A DNA stretch of 5,138 bases from Candidatus Aegiribacteria sp. Lineage in GTDB: Bacteria; Fermentibacterota; Fermentibacteria; Fermentibacterales; Fermentibacteraceae. The DNA is taken from NCBI GenBank assembly GCA_030634715.1, contig DAOWAG010000112.1:1-5138 (forward strand). The letters are read 5' to 3'. Position numbers and translations under genes: made by a program. Position 1 is the stretch's first letter, and each line of letters opens with the position of its first letter. The notes below the pieces were generated by a model that was not told the DNA's origin, ran no database searches, and was given only the letters and a program-made list of their open reading frames with translations. Shown piece by piece: positions 1 to 5,138 of this stretch.

Positions 1-1192
1 ACTCCCAGTGCCTGATCAGTCTTCCGCTAGTATTGTAAATGGCAAGACTGACTGCTGATCTCTGGTCACTGTTGATTCCCTCAGCAGGGAGAAGATATCT
101 GATTTCCGTTGATTGCCGGAACGGGTTGGGACTGCTCTGACACAGGATAGAGTAGTCCGGTTGGGGCACATCGTAATCTTCCATTCCTGTTGTGCTCAAC
201 TGCCTGCTGTATACCCCGGAATAGATGGAAGCTACATGGAGGCTGTCACCATCCACTGAGAATGCGACATCAATCATGCTTTCGCCGGGATAGTCTCCTG
301 TCCAGTCCTCCCAGATAAGGCCGGAATCGACTGACACAAGCAGACGGTAAGGTGAGAAAGTAACGCAGGCAACCACTTCCGGATTGACCGGATTGAAGGC
401 AAAATGTTGACAATCTGAATCCTCGGAATTGACCAGAGTCCATGAATCTCCCCCATCGACCGTTCTGTATATCCCGTTGTCATTCGAAGCCACCAGTATC
501 TGCGGATTTCCCGGATTTATCGCAACACAGTAGATACCCAGGCTGCCCGGTAACCCTGAAGATGCCTGAGTCCAGGTTGCTCCTCCATCGGCTGATTTGG
601 TTACCAGAGCATTTCCGGATACATAAATGATATCGGGATTATCCGGATTAATCGCGATTTCAGTCATGAACGTATGCAGGTAGTTGGTAAGAGGGCTCCA
701 GGTTACGCCTCTGTCTACGGATTTCAACAGATCTCCGGGTGTAATATCTGACCAAGCACAGGCGTAATACGTGTCCGGTTCATCCGGATCATTCTGTGTG
801 TCCACGAATTTGCCGCCTTCGGACATGTAGGCATTAGTGTTGGTTATTCCCCAGTCCTCACTTATCTCCATGTAACCTTTCCAGAAGGCATTCTCCCGTC
901 CTGTGATTATCCAGCCGGGCTCGGAAGGACAGGTTGTTAACGACAATACCTGCCTGCCAATCCAACCAACATCTTCTCTTTGCATCCATTCTCCTGTAGC
1001 AAACGGATAGTACTGAAAACCTTCGATTGTACCTGCAAACAGGATGTTGTTTGTCGTGTCCATGTGCAGACACATAATCATTGTATCGGATGGTCCAATC
1101 GATACCCATTCATTACCAGAAACAGTCTGGGTAATCCACGGACACAGAATAAGCAGAATTATGCAGGATCCTTCAGCAAATTTACCAATCAT
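1..1192 (-). CDS. Secreted Asp-box (BNR) beta-propeller protein with C-terminal FlgD/sorting-type domain, 3' end beyond the window
   Basis: The frame is open from an ATG at 1192 to the window edge (397 codons plus one base). The start is supported by AGGAGG seven bases upstream. Residues 4-26 look like a signal peptide: Lys4, a hydrophobic core at 10-20 and a possible cleavage after Val-Ser-Gly26. The body carries four Asp-box motifs of the S-x-D-x-G-x-x-W type, ending at Trp165, Trp207, Trp251 and Trp294, so one per 42-44 residues. Three of the linkers hold an [IF]NPxNP motif (181-186, 225-230, 266-271). This regular spacing fits blades of a beta-propeller, as in sialidase-like, YCF48-like or Vps10-like repeat proteins. 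Asp-boxes are structural, so no enzyme activity follows from them. From about residue 353 an SPNPF...TEIRYLLP...VSLAIYNTSGRLI pattern matches the FlgD-Ig or type IX-type C-terminal modules of secreted FCB-group proteins; perhaps 40-50 residues are missing. Likely a cell-surface or exported protein of unknown ligand. Confidence 0.85.
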   Translation of the reverse strand, partial: MIGKFAEGSCIILLILCPWITQTVSGNEWVSIGPSDTMIMCLHMDTTNNILFAGTIEGFQYYPFATGEWMQREDVGWIGRQVLSLTTCPSEPGWIITGRENAFWKGYMEISEDWGITNTNAYMSEGGKFVDTQNDPDEPDTYYACAWSDITPGDLLKSVDRGVTWSPLTNYLHTFMTEIAINPDNPDIIYVSGNALVTKSADGGATWTQASSGLPGSLGIYCVAINPGNPQILVASNDNGIYRTVDGGDSWTLVNSEDSDCQHFAFNPVNPEVVACVTFSPYRLLVSVDSGLIWEDWTGDYPGESMIDVAFSVDGDSLHVASIYSGVYSRQLSTTGMEDYDVPQPDYSILCQSSPNPFRQSTEIRYLLPAEGINSDQRSAVSLAIYNTSGRLIRHWE

Positions 1193-1199
1193 TACACAT

Positions 1200-1205
1200 C
1201 CTCCT
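1200..1205 (-). promoter_or_regulatory. Shine-Dalgarno site of the Asp-box protein gene
   Basis: AGGAGG on the minus strand lies seven bases before the ATG at 1192. A second ATG at 1199 overlaps this region but is out of frame with the long reading frame, so the site decides for 1192. Confidence 0.8.
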
Positions 1206-1234
1206 GTTTCTTTTTCTAACCGATGTTTTCATGT

Positions 1235-1263
1235 TGTATAACAATAATCAGTAATCTTGAAAA
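1235..1263 (-). promoter_or_regulatory. Possible promoter of the Asp-box protein gene
   Basis: On the minus strand TTTTCA (1263-1258) and TATACA (1240-1235) are separated by 17 bases, each matching the sigma-70 consensus at four of six positions. The start would fall about 35 bases before the ATG. The region is AT-rich, so chance matches are easy. The upstream terminator at 1361-1380 implies that a promoter should exist somewhere between 1206 and 1360. Apart from this I see nothing in that spacer. Confidence 0.35.
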
Positions 1264-1360
1264 AGAAAGAAGCTTCATTAAGCAGTGGCTTGAATGAAAG
1301 AATAAATATGAGTGGGGTGACCAGGGGAGTGTATTAATTTAAGTAGTTATTTCTAAACAG

Positions 1361-1380
1361 AAAAGGAGGCCGAAGCCTCC
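1361..1380 (-). terminator. Intrinsic terminator downstream of tRNA-Met
   Basis: Read on the minus strand, GGAGGC (1380-1375), loop TTCG (1374-1371) and GCCTCC (1370-1365) form a perfect six-pair stem closed by a stable UUCG tetraloop, followed directly by TTTT and then CTGTTT. It starts six bases after the CCA end of tRNA-Met and would end both the tRNA transcript and any read-through from the ACT-domain gene. On the plus strand the same stem is followed by ATTTC, so it is weaker in that direction. Confidence 0.9.
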
Positions 1381-1385
1381 ATTTC

Positions 1386-1462
1386 TGGTAGCGGCGGAGG
1401 GACTTGAACCCCCGACCCGCGGATTATGATTCCGCTGCTCTAGCCAGCTGAGCTACGCCGCC
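1386..1462 (-). tRNA. tRNA-Met (anticodon CAT), elongator type
   Basis: A complete 77-base cloverleaf with encoded CCA reads on the minus strand. The acceptor strands are GGCGGCG and CGCCGCT, the discriminator is A, the D-arm is GCTC/GAGC, and the anticodon stem GCGGA/TCCGC closes the loop ATCATAA with anticodon CAT (1428-1426). The T-arm is GGGGG-TTCAAGT-CCCTC. The first acceptor pair is a G-U wobble. It lacks the initiator hallmarks (C1-A72 mismatch and three G-C pairs at the base of the anticodon stem next to the loop), so it is not fMet. A CAT anticodon could also belong to tRNA-Ile2, in which C34 is modified to lysidine. The overall body resembles elongator Met genes better, but sequence alone does not fully exclude Ile2. 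It lies 35 bases after the ACT-domain gene on the same strand. Confidence 0.93.
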
Positions 1463-1472
1463 AGGGACGGGA

Positions 1473-1501
1473 ACAATAGAAATACTGCTGCCATATGTCA
1501 A
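1473..1501 (-). promoter_or_regulatory. Promoter of tRNA-Met overlapping the stop codon of the ACT-domain gene
   Basis: A perfect -35 box TTGACA (1501-1496) is followed after exactly 17 bases by TATTGT (1478-1473), which matches the -10 consensus at four positions including A2 and T6. The TGA of the -35 box (1500-1498) is the stop codon of the ACT-domain gene. The stretch after the -10 (TCCCGTCC) is GC-rich, as in promoters of stable RNAs under stringent control. The predicted start is only about 3-4 bases before the mature tRNA 5' end. Confidence 0.75.
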
Positions 1502-3285
1502 GAAGAATCAGATTGATGAGTTTTACAGAGGGTATTGAACCTGCTCAATACTTCAGCAAGATCATCTTTATCTAATCCCTTCTCGTCTTTCTGAATCCTC
1601 AGGAGTACCGCTGAAACCCCGGACCACTCGATTATGCTTACATTTACGGTGTAATCCTTCACGGCTTCAAGCAGATGCTGAAAGGAAACAGTATGAATCT
1701 CTGATACACAGCATATCAGAGTCGCAATTTTCCGCTTACCAAGGAATACGTCAAGGGAAGAGGGGTTTTCAACGTTGTTTCCCAATTCAAGAAAAGATGA
1801 TATCGAAACGTAAACCAGACGAATATGAAGCGCGAGTTCATCAACTGACATGCTTGATCTGAGAAAATCCTCAATATGATAGTAAAAATCTGTTATAATA
1901 TGATCAGGAATATCTTTGATCATAGTTCGGATTTCCATTAACTGCCTTACATCATTGAGCCGCATGCCCCGATCAAAATCTCTGAATCGACCAAAACTGT
2001 CTTCAATGACCAGTTTGACGTCTCTGTAAGCATCCTCCATCTCTGAGAATTCCTCGCGCTCAACCGTAATATCTATGATATCCACCCAGATCTCATTGTA
2101 ATTCGAGGGAGATCTGAATGAAGCAACTGAGAGACCATCAACAGTATTAATTGAGCCAACAAGTTTTATGATTTTTGTGTCATGTGTCTCATGATCTGAT
2201 TGTTTCGAGACAAGAACAAGTTTCATCTGTGCCTGGAAGGTGGTTGAGGAGACAACTGCAAGGTAAGCCTGGTTCAGATCCGTACTCTCGCACTCCTTAA
2301 GCAAAAGCGGAATCAAAGCTCTTGCGTAGTGCTCTCCTCCGCCGTATCGATGTATCCGCTTCAGTCTTTCAAGCTCATGAGCAACAAGAAGATTTTTCAG
2401 ATTCCTTCTAATACTAATCTGCTCTTCTCTTGTTGCGCTCAATCCAGTGGGGCCAGTCATTTCAATTCGAATAGATATTATTCCATCTCTTGTTGTATAC
2501 CTTCTCTGGTGGCGGATGGAAGCGCCATACCAGGCATGTGTGAGAGCTGTAACACAATTCTGAAAGGAAATTTCTCTTTCGAATCCGGCGATGTTTATCC
2601 CTGTAAGGTGCTCCCTTGTCGTATTGAGGTTCTTAACCCGGAACTGAGCTTTTCCACCGCGAACTCGAACCTGATTTACCAGTTGGAAATTTGATCTGAT
2701 GATCCAGGCAAGATCCATAGCATTTCTCTCAGCAAGGTATTCATCTGATCTTGAAGAGATAAACAGAACCAGCTCACCCTTTTCACCCAGAACACCTGAA
2801 GGAATGTTCTCATCGCCATAAAGACTTTCCAGTGCAGTCCTTACTTCCTCGAACCTCTCCAGTCGTTCAGCTGCTCTGGACAACAGAGATACCGTTCCTG
2901 CTCGTCCCTGAGCCAGTCTGGCCAGAAGATCGGCCATTTTCCCGGCATCAGCAATAAATCTGTCTCTTCTTTCTGAATCCCCTTCAAGAATTCCCGTAAT
3001 GACATATCCTCTTCGAAGCCCTTCACTCTTTAAAGCGAAACCTTCAAGAATGTCCAGATTCCAACCGTAGTGATGAAGTTCACTAAGCACAACAGTGGCA
3101 AGACCGGGCCAGTCCATTGCAGCGACGCCGACCAGAACCAGGTCATCACCGTCTTTCTGATCAATGACAACTTTAGTATCACACAATTTATTCAGAGTAT
3201 GCAGTTTATTATAGATATCCGATCTTCTTGAAGCAGGGATAACACTGCCAGGACACTTGCACTGATCTGCCTTCTTATTGTCCAT
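1498..3285 (-). CDS. ACT-like domain protein of unknown function (595 aa), putative amino-acid-responsive regulator
   Basis: A complete frame runs from the ATG at 3285 to a TGA at 1500-1498. GGAG lies ten bases upstream, and an in-frame stop 5' of it with no intervening ATG supports the start. There is no signal peptide or membrane segment, so it is probably cytoplasmic. Residues 48-100 have the look of an ACT domain: a beta strand (LVLVGVAAMD), then W-PGL and a helix, then GWNLDILEGFAL and a final strand YVITGIL. The DxPGL turn is the usual ligand-binding loop of ACT domains in GlnD, RelA and amino-acid enzymes. An N-terminal CKCP (9-12) precedes a short PASRR helix. Residues 105-160 and 410-500 are helical and charged. 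The segment FYYHIEDFLRSSMSVDELALHI (466-487) faintly recalls the N-terminal regulatory part of large NAD-glutamate dehydrogenases, but no dehydrogenase core is present. A second, weaker ACT-like fold could lie near 518-563. It sits between two tRNA genes. I infer a sensory or regulatory role; the exact function is not recognised. Confidence 0.8.
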   Translation of the reverse strand: MDNKKADQCKCPGSVIPASRRSDIYNKLHTLNKLCDTKVVIDQKDGDDLVLVGVAAMDWPGLATVVLSELHHYGWNLDILEGFALKSEGLRRGYVITGILEGDSERRDRFIADAGKMADLLARLAQGRAGTVSLLSRAAERLERFEEVRTALESLYGDENIPSGVLGEKGELVLFISSRSDEYLAERNAMDLAWIIRSNFQLVNQVRVRGGKAQFRVKNLNTTREHLTGINIAGFEREISFQNCVTALTHAWYGASIRHQRRYTTRDGIISIRIEMTGPTGLSATREEQISIRRNLKNLLVAHELERLKRIHRYGGGEHYARALIPLLLKECESTDLNQAYLAVVSSTTFQAQMKLVLVSKQSDHETHDTKIIKLVGSINTVDGLSVASFRSPSNYNEIWVDIIDITVEREEFSEMEDAYRDVKLVIEDSFGRFRDFDRGMRLNDVRQLMEIRTMIKDIPDHIITDFYYHIEDFLRSSMSVDELALHIRLVYVSISSFLELGNNVENPSSLDVFLGKRKIATLICCVSEIHTVSFQHLLEAVKDYTVNVSIIEWSGVSAVLLRIQKDEKGLDKDDLAEVLSRFNTLCKTHQSDSS

Positions 3286-3295
3286 CCTGGTCTTA

Positions 3296-3299
3296 CTCC
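3296..3299 (-). promoter_or_regulatory. Weak ribosome binding site of the ACT-domain gene
   Basis: GGAG on the minus strand sits ten bases before the ATG at 3285, a rather long spacer. An AGG directly abuts the ATG but is too close to act. The next gene to the left has a full AGGAGG at seven bases, so this gene is probably translated less strongly. Confidence 0.5.
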
Positions 3300-3330
3300 A
3301 TTCATTCGATAACTCAGAACCTCAACATGC

Positions 3331-3361
3331 TTGACAGATAGCATCTGTCAGACCATATATG
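3331..3361 (+). promoter_or_regulatory. Probable promoter of tRNA-Val
   Basis: A perfect TTGACA (3331-3336) lies on the plus strand. The possible -10 elements are CATATA at 3354-3359 (17-base spacer, three of six matches) or TATATG at 3356-3361 (19-base spacer, four of six). The start would fall near 3366, giving a leader of about 30 bases before the tRNA. The good -35 with a poor -10 is the kind of promoter that is often regulated, and the box is embedded in an inverted repeat. Confidence 0.6.
3332..3350. promoter_or_regulatory. Perfect 8+3+8 inverted repeat, candidate operator
   Basis: TGACAGAT (3332-3339), spacer AGC, ATCTGTCA (3343-3350) is a perfect inverted repeat with arm centres about one helical turn apart, the geometry favoured by dimeric helix-turn-helix regulators. 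It covers most of the -35 box of the tRNA-Val promoter. In the other direction it would lie at or just after the predicted start of the ACT-domain gene. As RNA it could form a short 5'-terminal hairpin. No T-run follows on either strand, so it is not a terminator. Confidence 0.6.
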
Positions 3362-3384
3362 CTCTCCAGTCGAGAAAGCGACAA
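3356..3384 (-). promoter_or_regulatory. Possible promoter of the ACT-domain gene, sharing its -10 with tRNA-Val
   Basis: On the minus strand TTGTCG (3384-3379) and CATATA (3361-3356) are 17 bases apart. The -10 lies in the palindrome CATATATG (3354-3361), which reads the same on both strands, so both directions have CATATA at a 17-base spacing from their own -35. The predicted start near 3349 leaves a leader of about 65 bases. Each -10 is a poor match, so this is tentative. Confidence 0.4.
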
Positions 3385-3397
3385 CCTTCAATTTCGT

Positions 3398-3474
3398 GGG
3401 CGAATAACTCAGCTGGCTAGAGTGCCTGCCTTACAAGCAGGATGTCGGGGGTTCAAGTCCCTCTTCGCCCACCA
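3398..3474 (+). tRNA. tRNA-Val (anticodon TAC)
   Basis: A complete 77-base cloverleaf with encoded CCA. The acceptor GGGCGAA pairs perfectly with TTCGCCC and is followed by discriminator A. The D-arm is ACTC/GAGT. The anticodon stem CCTGC/GCAGG closes the loop CTTACAA with anticodon TAC at 3432-3434, which reads GUA and, when modified, other valine codons. The T-arm is GGGGG-TTCAAGT-CCCTC. It is the only plus-strand gene in the window. It diverges from the ACT-domain gene and converges on the gene at 3481 with six bases between the CCA end and that gene's stop codon. Confidence 0.96.
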
Positions 3475-3480
3475 TCCCAC

Positions 3481-5138
3481 TCATTCAGGCAGTGTGTCTG
3501 CCGCTGAAGTATTCATCCTGTCAACGATGAAACTCCAGCTATATTCAGCGATTTCCTCTCCGTCATTCGACAGGAAAATGATGTCAATACTGTGTTCGCC
3601 TTCATCAAGATATGATATAGATCTGAATTGAACCATATCTTCATACGTTACAATGGGTGAGAGTTCACATACGACACCACCGGAACTGTCAGACAGAAGT
3701 GCACGTGCTTCCCAGATCATTGAGCTGTCAGCGAAATCAACGCAGATCTGCAGCACCGGTCTATGATCATAAATTGTACCTTCGGGATATTCTGAATGAA
3801 ACAGCGCCAGAGGTCTCTCGGGAACAGTAATTATGCAAGGCTCACTTACCGTTTCATTCCCTGCCATATCATCAAAGCTCAATGTAATCGAGATCGGCTG
3901 CGCTGATACCTCAGTAAGATTCAGTTTTCCTGTCCAGGTTGAATCATCGCCCATTACAAGCGTAACATCTTCGAGTCCCTCTGCGGAAAGGCACGAGCTC
4001 TGAATTCCGGAACCTTCATCCGAACATGCTGCAGTTACATAAGCAAACATCAAAATTGAATCCACATCCACCGAATATTCGCTGATCACTGGTGGTGTGC
4101 TGTCTGTCTGCACTGTCCATAATGCTCTTTCTATCAATTCACCATTTTCATCAAGAATTGATAATACAGGAGCTTCGAATTTACCGCATTGAGAGGGTCT
4201 CTCAAAGATCCATTTATCATCATCCTGCCAGGGTATGGAAGAATCCGAGCCAAACAGAACCAGTATCTGCTCGCTCTCTAGCAGTTCAGGCTCAATTTCA
4301 AAGCTGAAGAGCTCGGGAATCGAATCAAGATTACCTGAGGGCTCGAGTGAGTGAATTCGCAGCATCTCCGGCTCAAATGTAAGCCCAAGATTTACTTTTC
4401 CTCCCCCTTCAGGAACCTGCCAGCCCTGCATGTAGATCCAGTATACTGCCGAAGTGTCCGGATCGGGAATGAAAATACTCTCATCGGCTGTAGGAGAAGA
4501 AGAACTTTCAGCAACCTCGGACATTCCGTCAACAAGCCTGTTACTGTTCTGATCCCTGAAGAGAAAAAGATCCATATCCAGACCTGAAGTCAGCCCCGTT
4601 GTCCCGATGGAAAGGCTCCGCTCGCTCGCAGGCAATCGGAATGGTCCCAGGGTCCATCCTGCGGAAAGAGGATCATCAGAGTCATTCTGTTCCATCTGAA
4701 CTTCCGAGAACATTTTTATCCAGTTCTGGCTGCCGGAGCTGTCGAAGAAGATATTTTCCTGAACAGGAAATACTCTCGGAATACGGACAGGAACAGGAGT
4801 ATTAAACCAGGCCGTATCAGCTGACATGAGATCATCCGGAAGGAGATAAGGAATATCCGTTCCTGAGAATCTGCGCCATGTGAAGAGATTGTTCCTGTTG
4901 TCCAGAACAACAAAACATGTATCACCCGTTTCAGAGCGGAAAGGGGTTACAAGAGCGCGGCAATTGAATCCTTCAGAATATTTACGGAAATTCTCACTGT
5001 CCATGTAAACAGGCCGAACGGAAGAGAGATTCGCAGGCCATTCAGTCCATCTTGTGCCTCTATAACCGCCATTATCATCGACATCATCAGTAAGCGAATA
5101 AAGTGTACCTGTATAATAAGAGACAGGATACAACACAG
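3481..5138 (-). CDS. Large secreted multi-domain protein, C-terminal part only (551 residues visible)
   Basis: The frame is open to the right edge and ends with TGA at 3483-3481. The first visible codons show no start signal or signal peptide, so the true start lies outside. Counting from the codon at 5136, residues about 175-253 contain a compact beta-rich segment, with LDMDLFLFRDQNSN, then VAESSSSPTADESI, then YWIYMQGW. This order of an acidic D-x-D strand, an S-x-S-x-ADE turn and a Y-x-x-Y-x-GW strand is typical of PPC-like jelly-roll domains found after the catalytic domain of secreted subtilisin-type peptidases. Residues about 347-437 (STPPVISEYSV...SDEGSGI...DDMAGNETV) read as an Ig-like or cadherin-like repeat, and 440-538 as a further beta-sandwich ending in a WSFIVD strand. 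The C-terminus has no sorting module like that of the left-hand gene. No catalytic residues can be assigned in the visible part; a protease N-terminus is an inference from the PPC-like segment. Confidence 0.8.
   Translation of the reverse strand, partial: VLYPVSYYTGTLYSLTDDVDDNGGYRGTRWTEWPANLSSVRPVYMDSENFRKYSEGFNCRALVTPFRSETGDTCFVVLDNRNNLFTWRRFSGTDIPYLLPDDLMSADTAWFNTPVPVRIPRVFPVQENIFFDSSGSQNWIKMFSEVQMEQNDSDDPLSAGWTLGPFRLPASERSLSIGTTGLTSGLDMDLFLFRDQNSNRLVDGMSEVAESSSSPTADESIFIPDPDTSAVYWIYMQGWQVPEGGGKVNLGLTFEPEMLRIHSLEPSGNLDSIPELFSFEIEPELLESEQILVLFGSDSSIPWQDDDKWIFERPSQCGKFEAPVLSILDENGELIERALWTVQTDSTPPVISEYSVDVDSILMFAYVTAACSDEGSGIQSSCLSAEGLEDVTLVMGDDSTWTGKLNLTEVSAQPISITLSFDDMAGNETVSEPCIITVPERPLALFHSEYPEGTIYDHRPVLQICVDFADSSMIWEARALLSDSSGGVVCELSPIVTYEDMVQFRSISYLDEGEHSIDIIFLSNDGEEIAEYSWSFIVDRMNTSAADTLPE
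3484..3508. other. Hairpin in the last codons of the secreted-protein gene, just past tRNA-Val
   Basis: GGCAG (3488-3492), loop TGTGT, CTGCC (3498-3502) forms a five-pair stem, extended by TTCA/TGAA (3484-3487 with 3505-3508) across a two-base bulge. It begins ten bases after the tRNA-Val CCA end and within the final codons of the opposite gene. There is no U-run on either strand, so it is not a standard intrinsic terminator, but it could mark the 3' end of either convergent transcript. Confidence 0.4.

Noticed and set aside
858..1109. Open frames on both strands between 858 and 1241
   Set aside because: They overlap the Asp-box protein gene, whose frame has a signal peptide, a strong ribosome binding site and repeats; the others have none of these.
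1141..1144. Lipoprotein signal (LILC, residues 14-17) in the Asp-box protein
   Set aside because: A lipobox needs a small residue before the cysteine, and Leu16 does not fit. A normal signal peptide with cleavage after Gly26 is more likely.
1386..1462. Initiator tRNA-fMet
   Set aside because: The anticodon is CAT, but the acceptor starts with a G-U pair rather than a C-A mismatch, and the anticodon stem lacks the three consecutive G-C pairs typical of initiators.
2329..2694. 121-codon plus-strand open frame
   Set aside because: It lies wholly antisense inside the ACT-domain gene, has no ribosome binding site that I can see and its translation has no coherent domain; it is a shadow frame.
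3332..3350. The inverted repeat as an intrinsic terminator
   Set aside because: No T-run follows on either strand, and it lies upstream of both divergent genes.
1386..3474. The two tRNA genes as inverted repeats bounding a mobile element
   Set aside because: They share a 20-base T-arm region and a D-arm stretch on opposite strands, but these are conserved tRNA parts. No transposase, integrase or target duplication is present.
3359..3631. 90-codon plus-strand open frame
   Set aside because: It runs straight through the whole tRNA-Val gene and into the antisense of the secreted-protein gene, so it cannot be a real protein gene.

Overview
The window reads as bacterial chromosome of moderate GC content. 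It holds three long protein genes, all on the minus strand, and two tRNA genes. Both outer protein genes are cut by the window edges. The left one has a secretion signal, a regular Asp-box beta-propeller and a C-terminal module of the type seen in secreted proteins of the FCB superphylum and related candidate phyla (NPF...T.I.Y.LP...V.L.IY...GRLI). The right one looks like the C-terminal half of a large secreted protein built from beta-sandwich domains. Together these point to a didermic FCB-type bacterium, possibly a candidate phylum of the Fermentibacterota/Cloacimonadota/Eisenbacteria kind. That placement is inferred from protein style only.

Layout from left to right. 1-1192 (minus): secreted Asp-box propeller protein, with its C-terminus outside the window. 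1193-1360: its ribosome binding site, a weak promoter candidate and otherwise featureless AT-rich spacer. 1361-1380 (minus): a clear intrinsic terminator with a UUCG loop, closing the unit above it. 1386-1462 (minus): tRNA with anticodon CAT, best read as elongator tRNA-Met, with its own promoter whose TTGACA box contains the stop codon of the next gene. 1498-3285 (minus): a 595-residue protein with one ACT-like domain near the N-terminus and no recognisable catalytic domain. 3286-3397: a divergent control region. 3398-3474 (plus): tRNA-Val(TAC). 3481-5138 (minus): the C-terminal 551 residues of a secreted multi-domain protein, converging on tRNA-Val with a 6-base gap.

The centre is the most interesting part. 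A probable amino-acid-sensing (ACT-type) protein sits between two tRNA genes. It can be co-transcribed with tRNA-Met downstream and is divergent from tRNA-Val upstream. The divergent region carries a perfect 8+3+8 inverted repeat that covers the -35 box of the tRNA-Val promoter and would lie at the transcription start of the ACT gene, plus a palindromic CATATATG that can serve as a shared two-way -10 element. The working hypothesis is coordinated control of both directions from one operator. The outer two genes look like unrelated envelope or secreted proteins. I saw no mobile element, CRISPR array or integrase.
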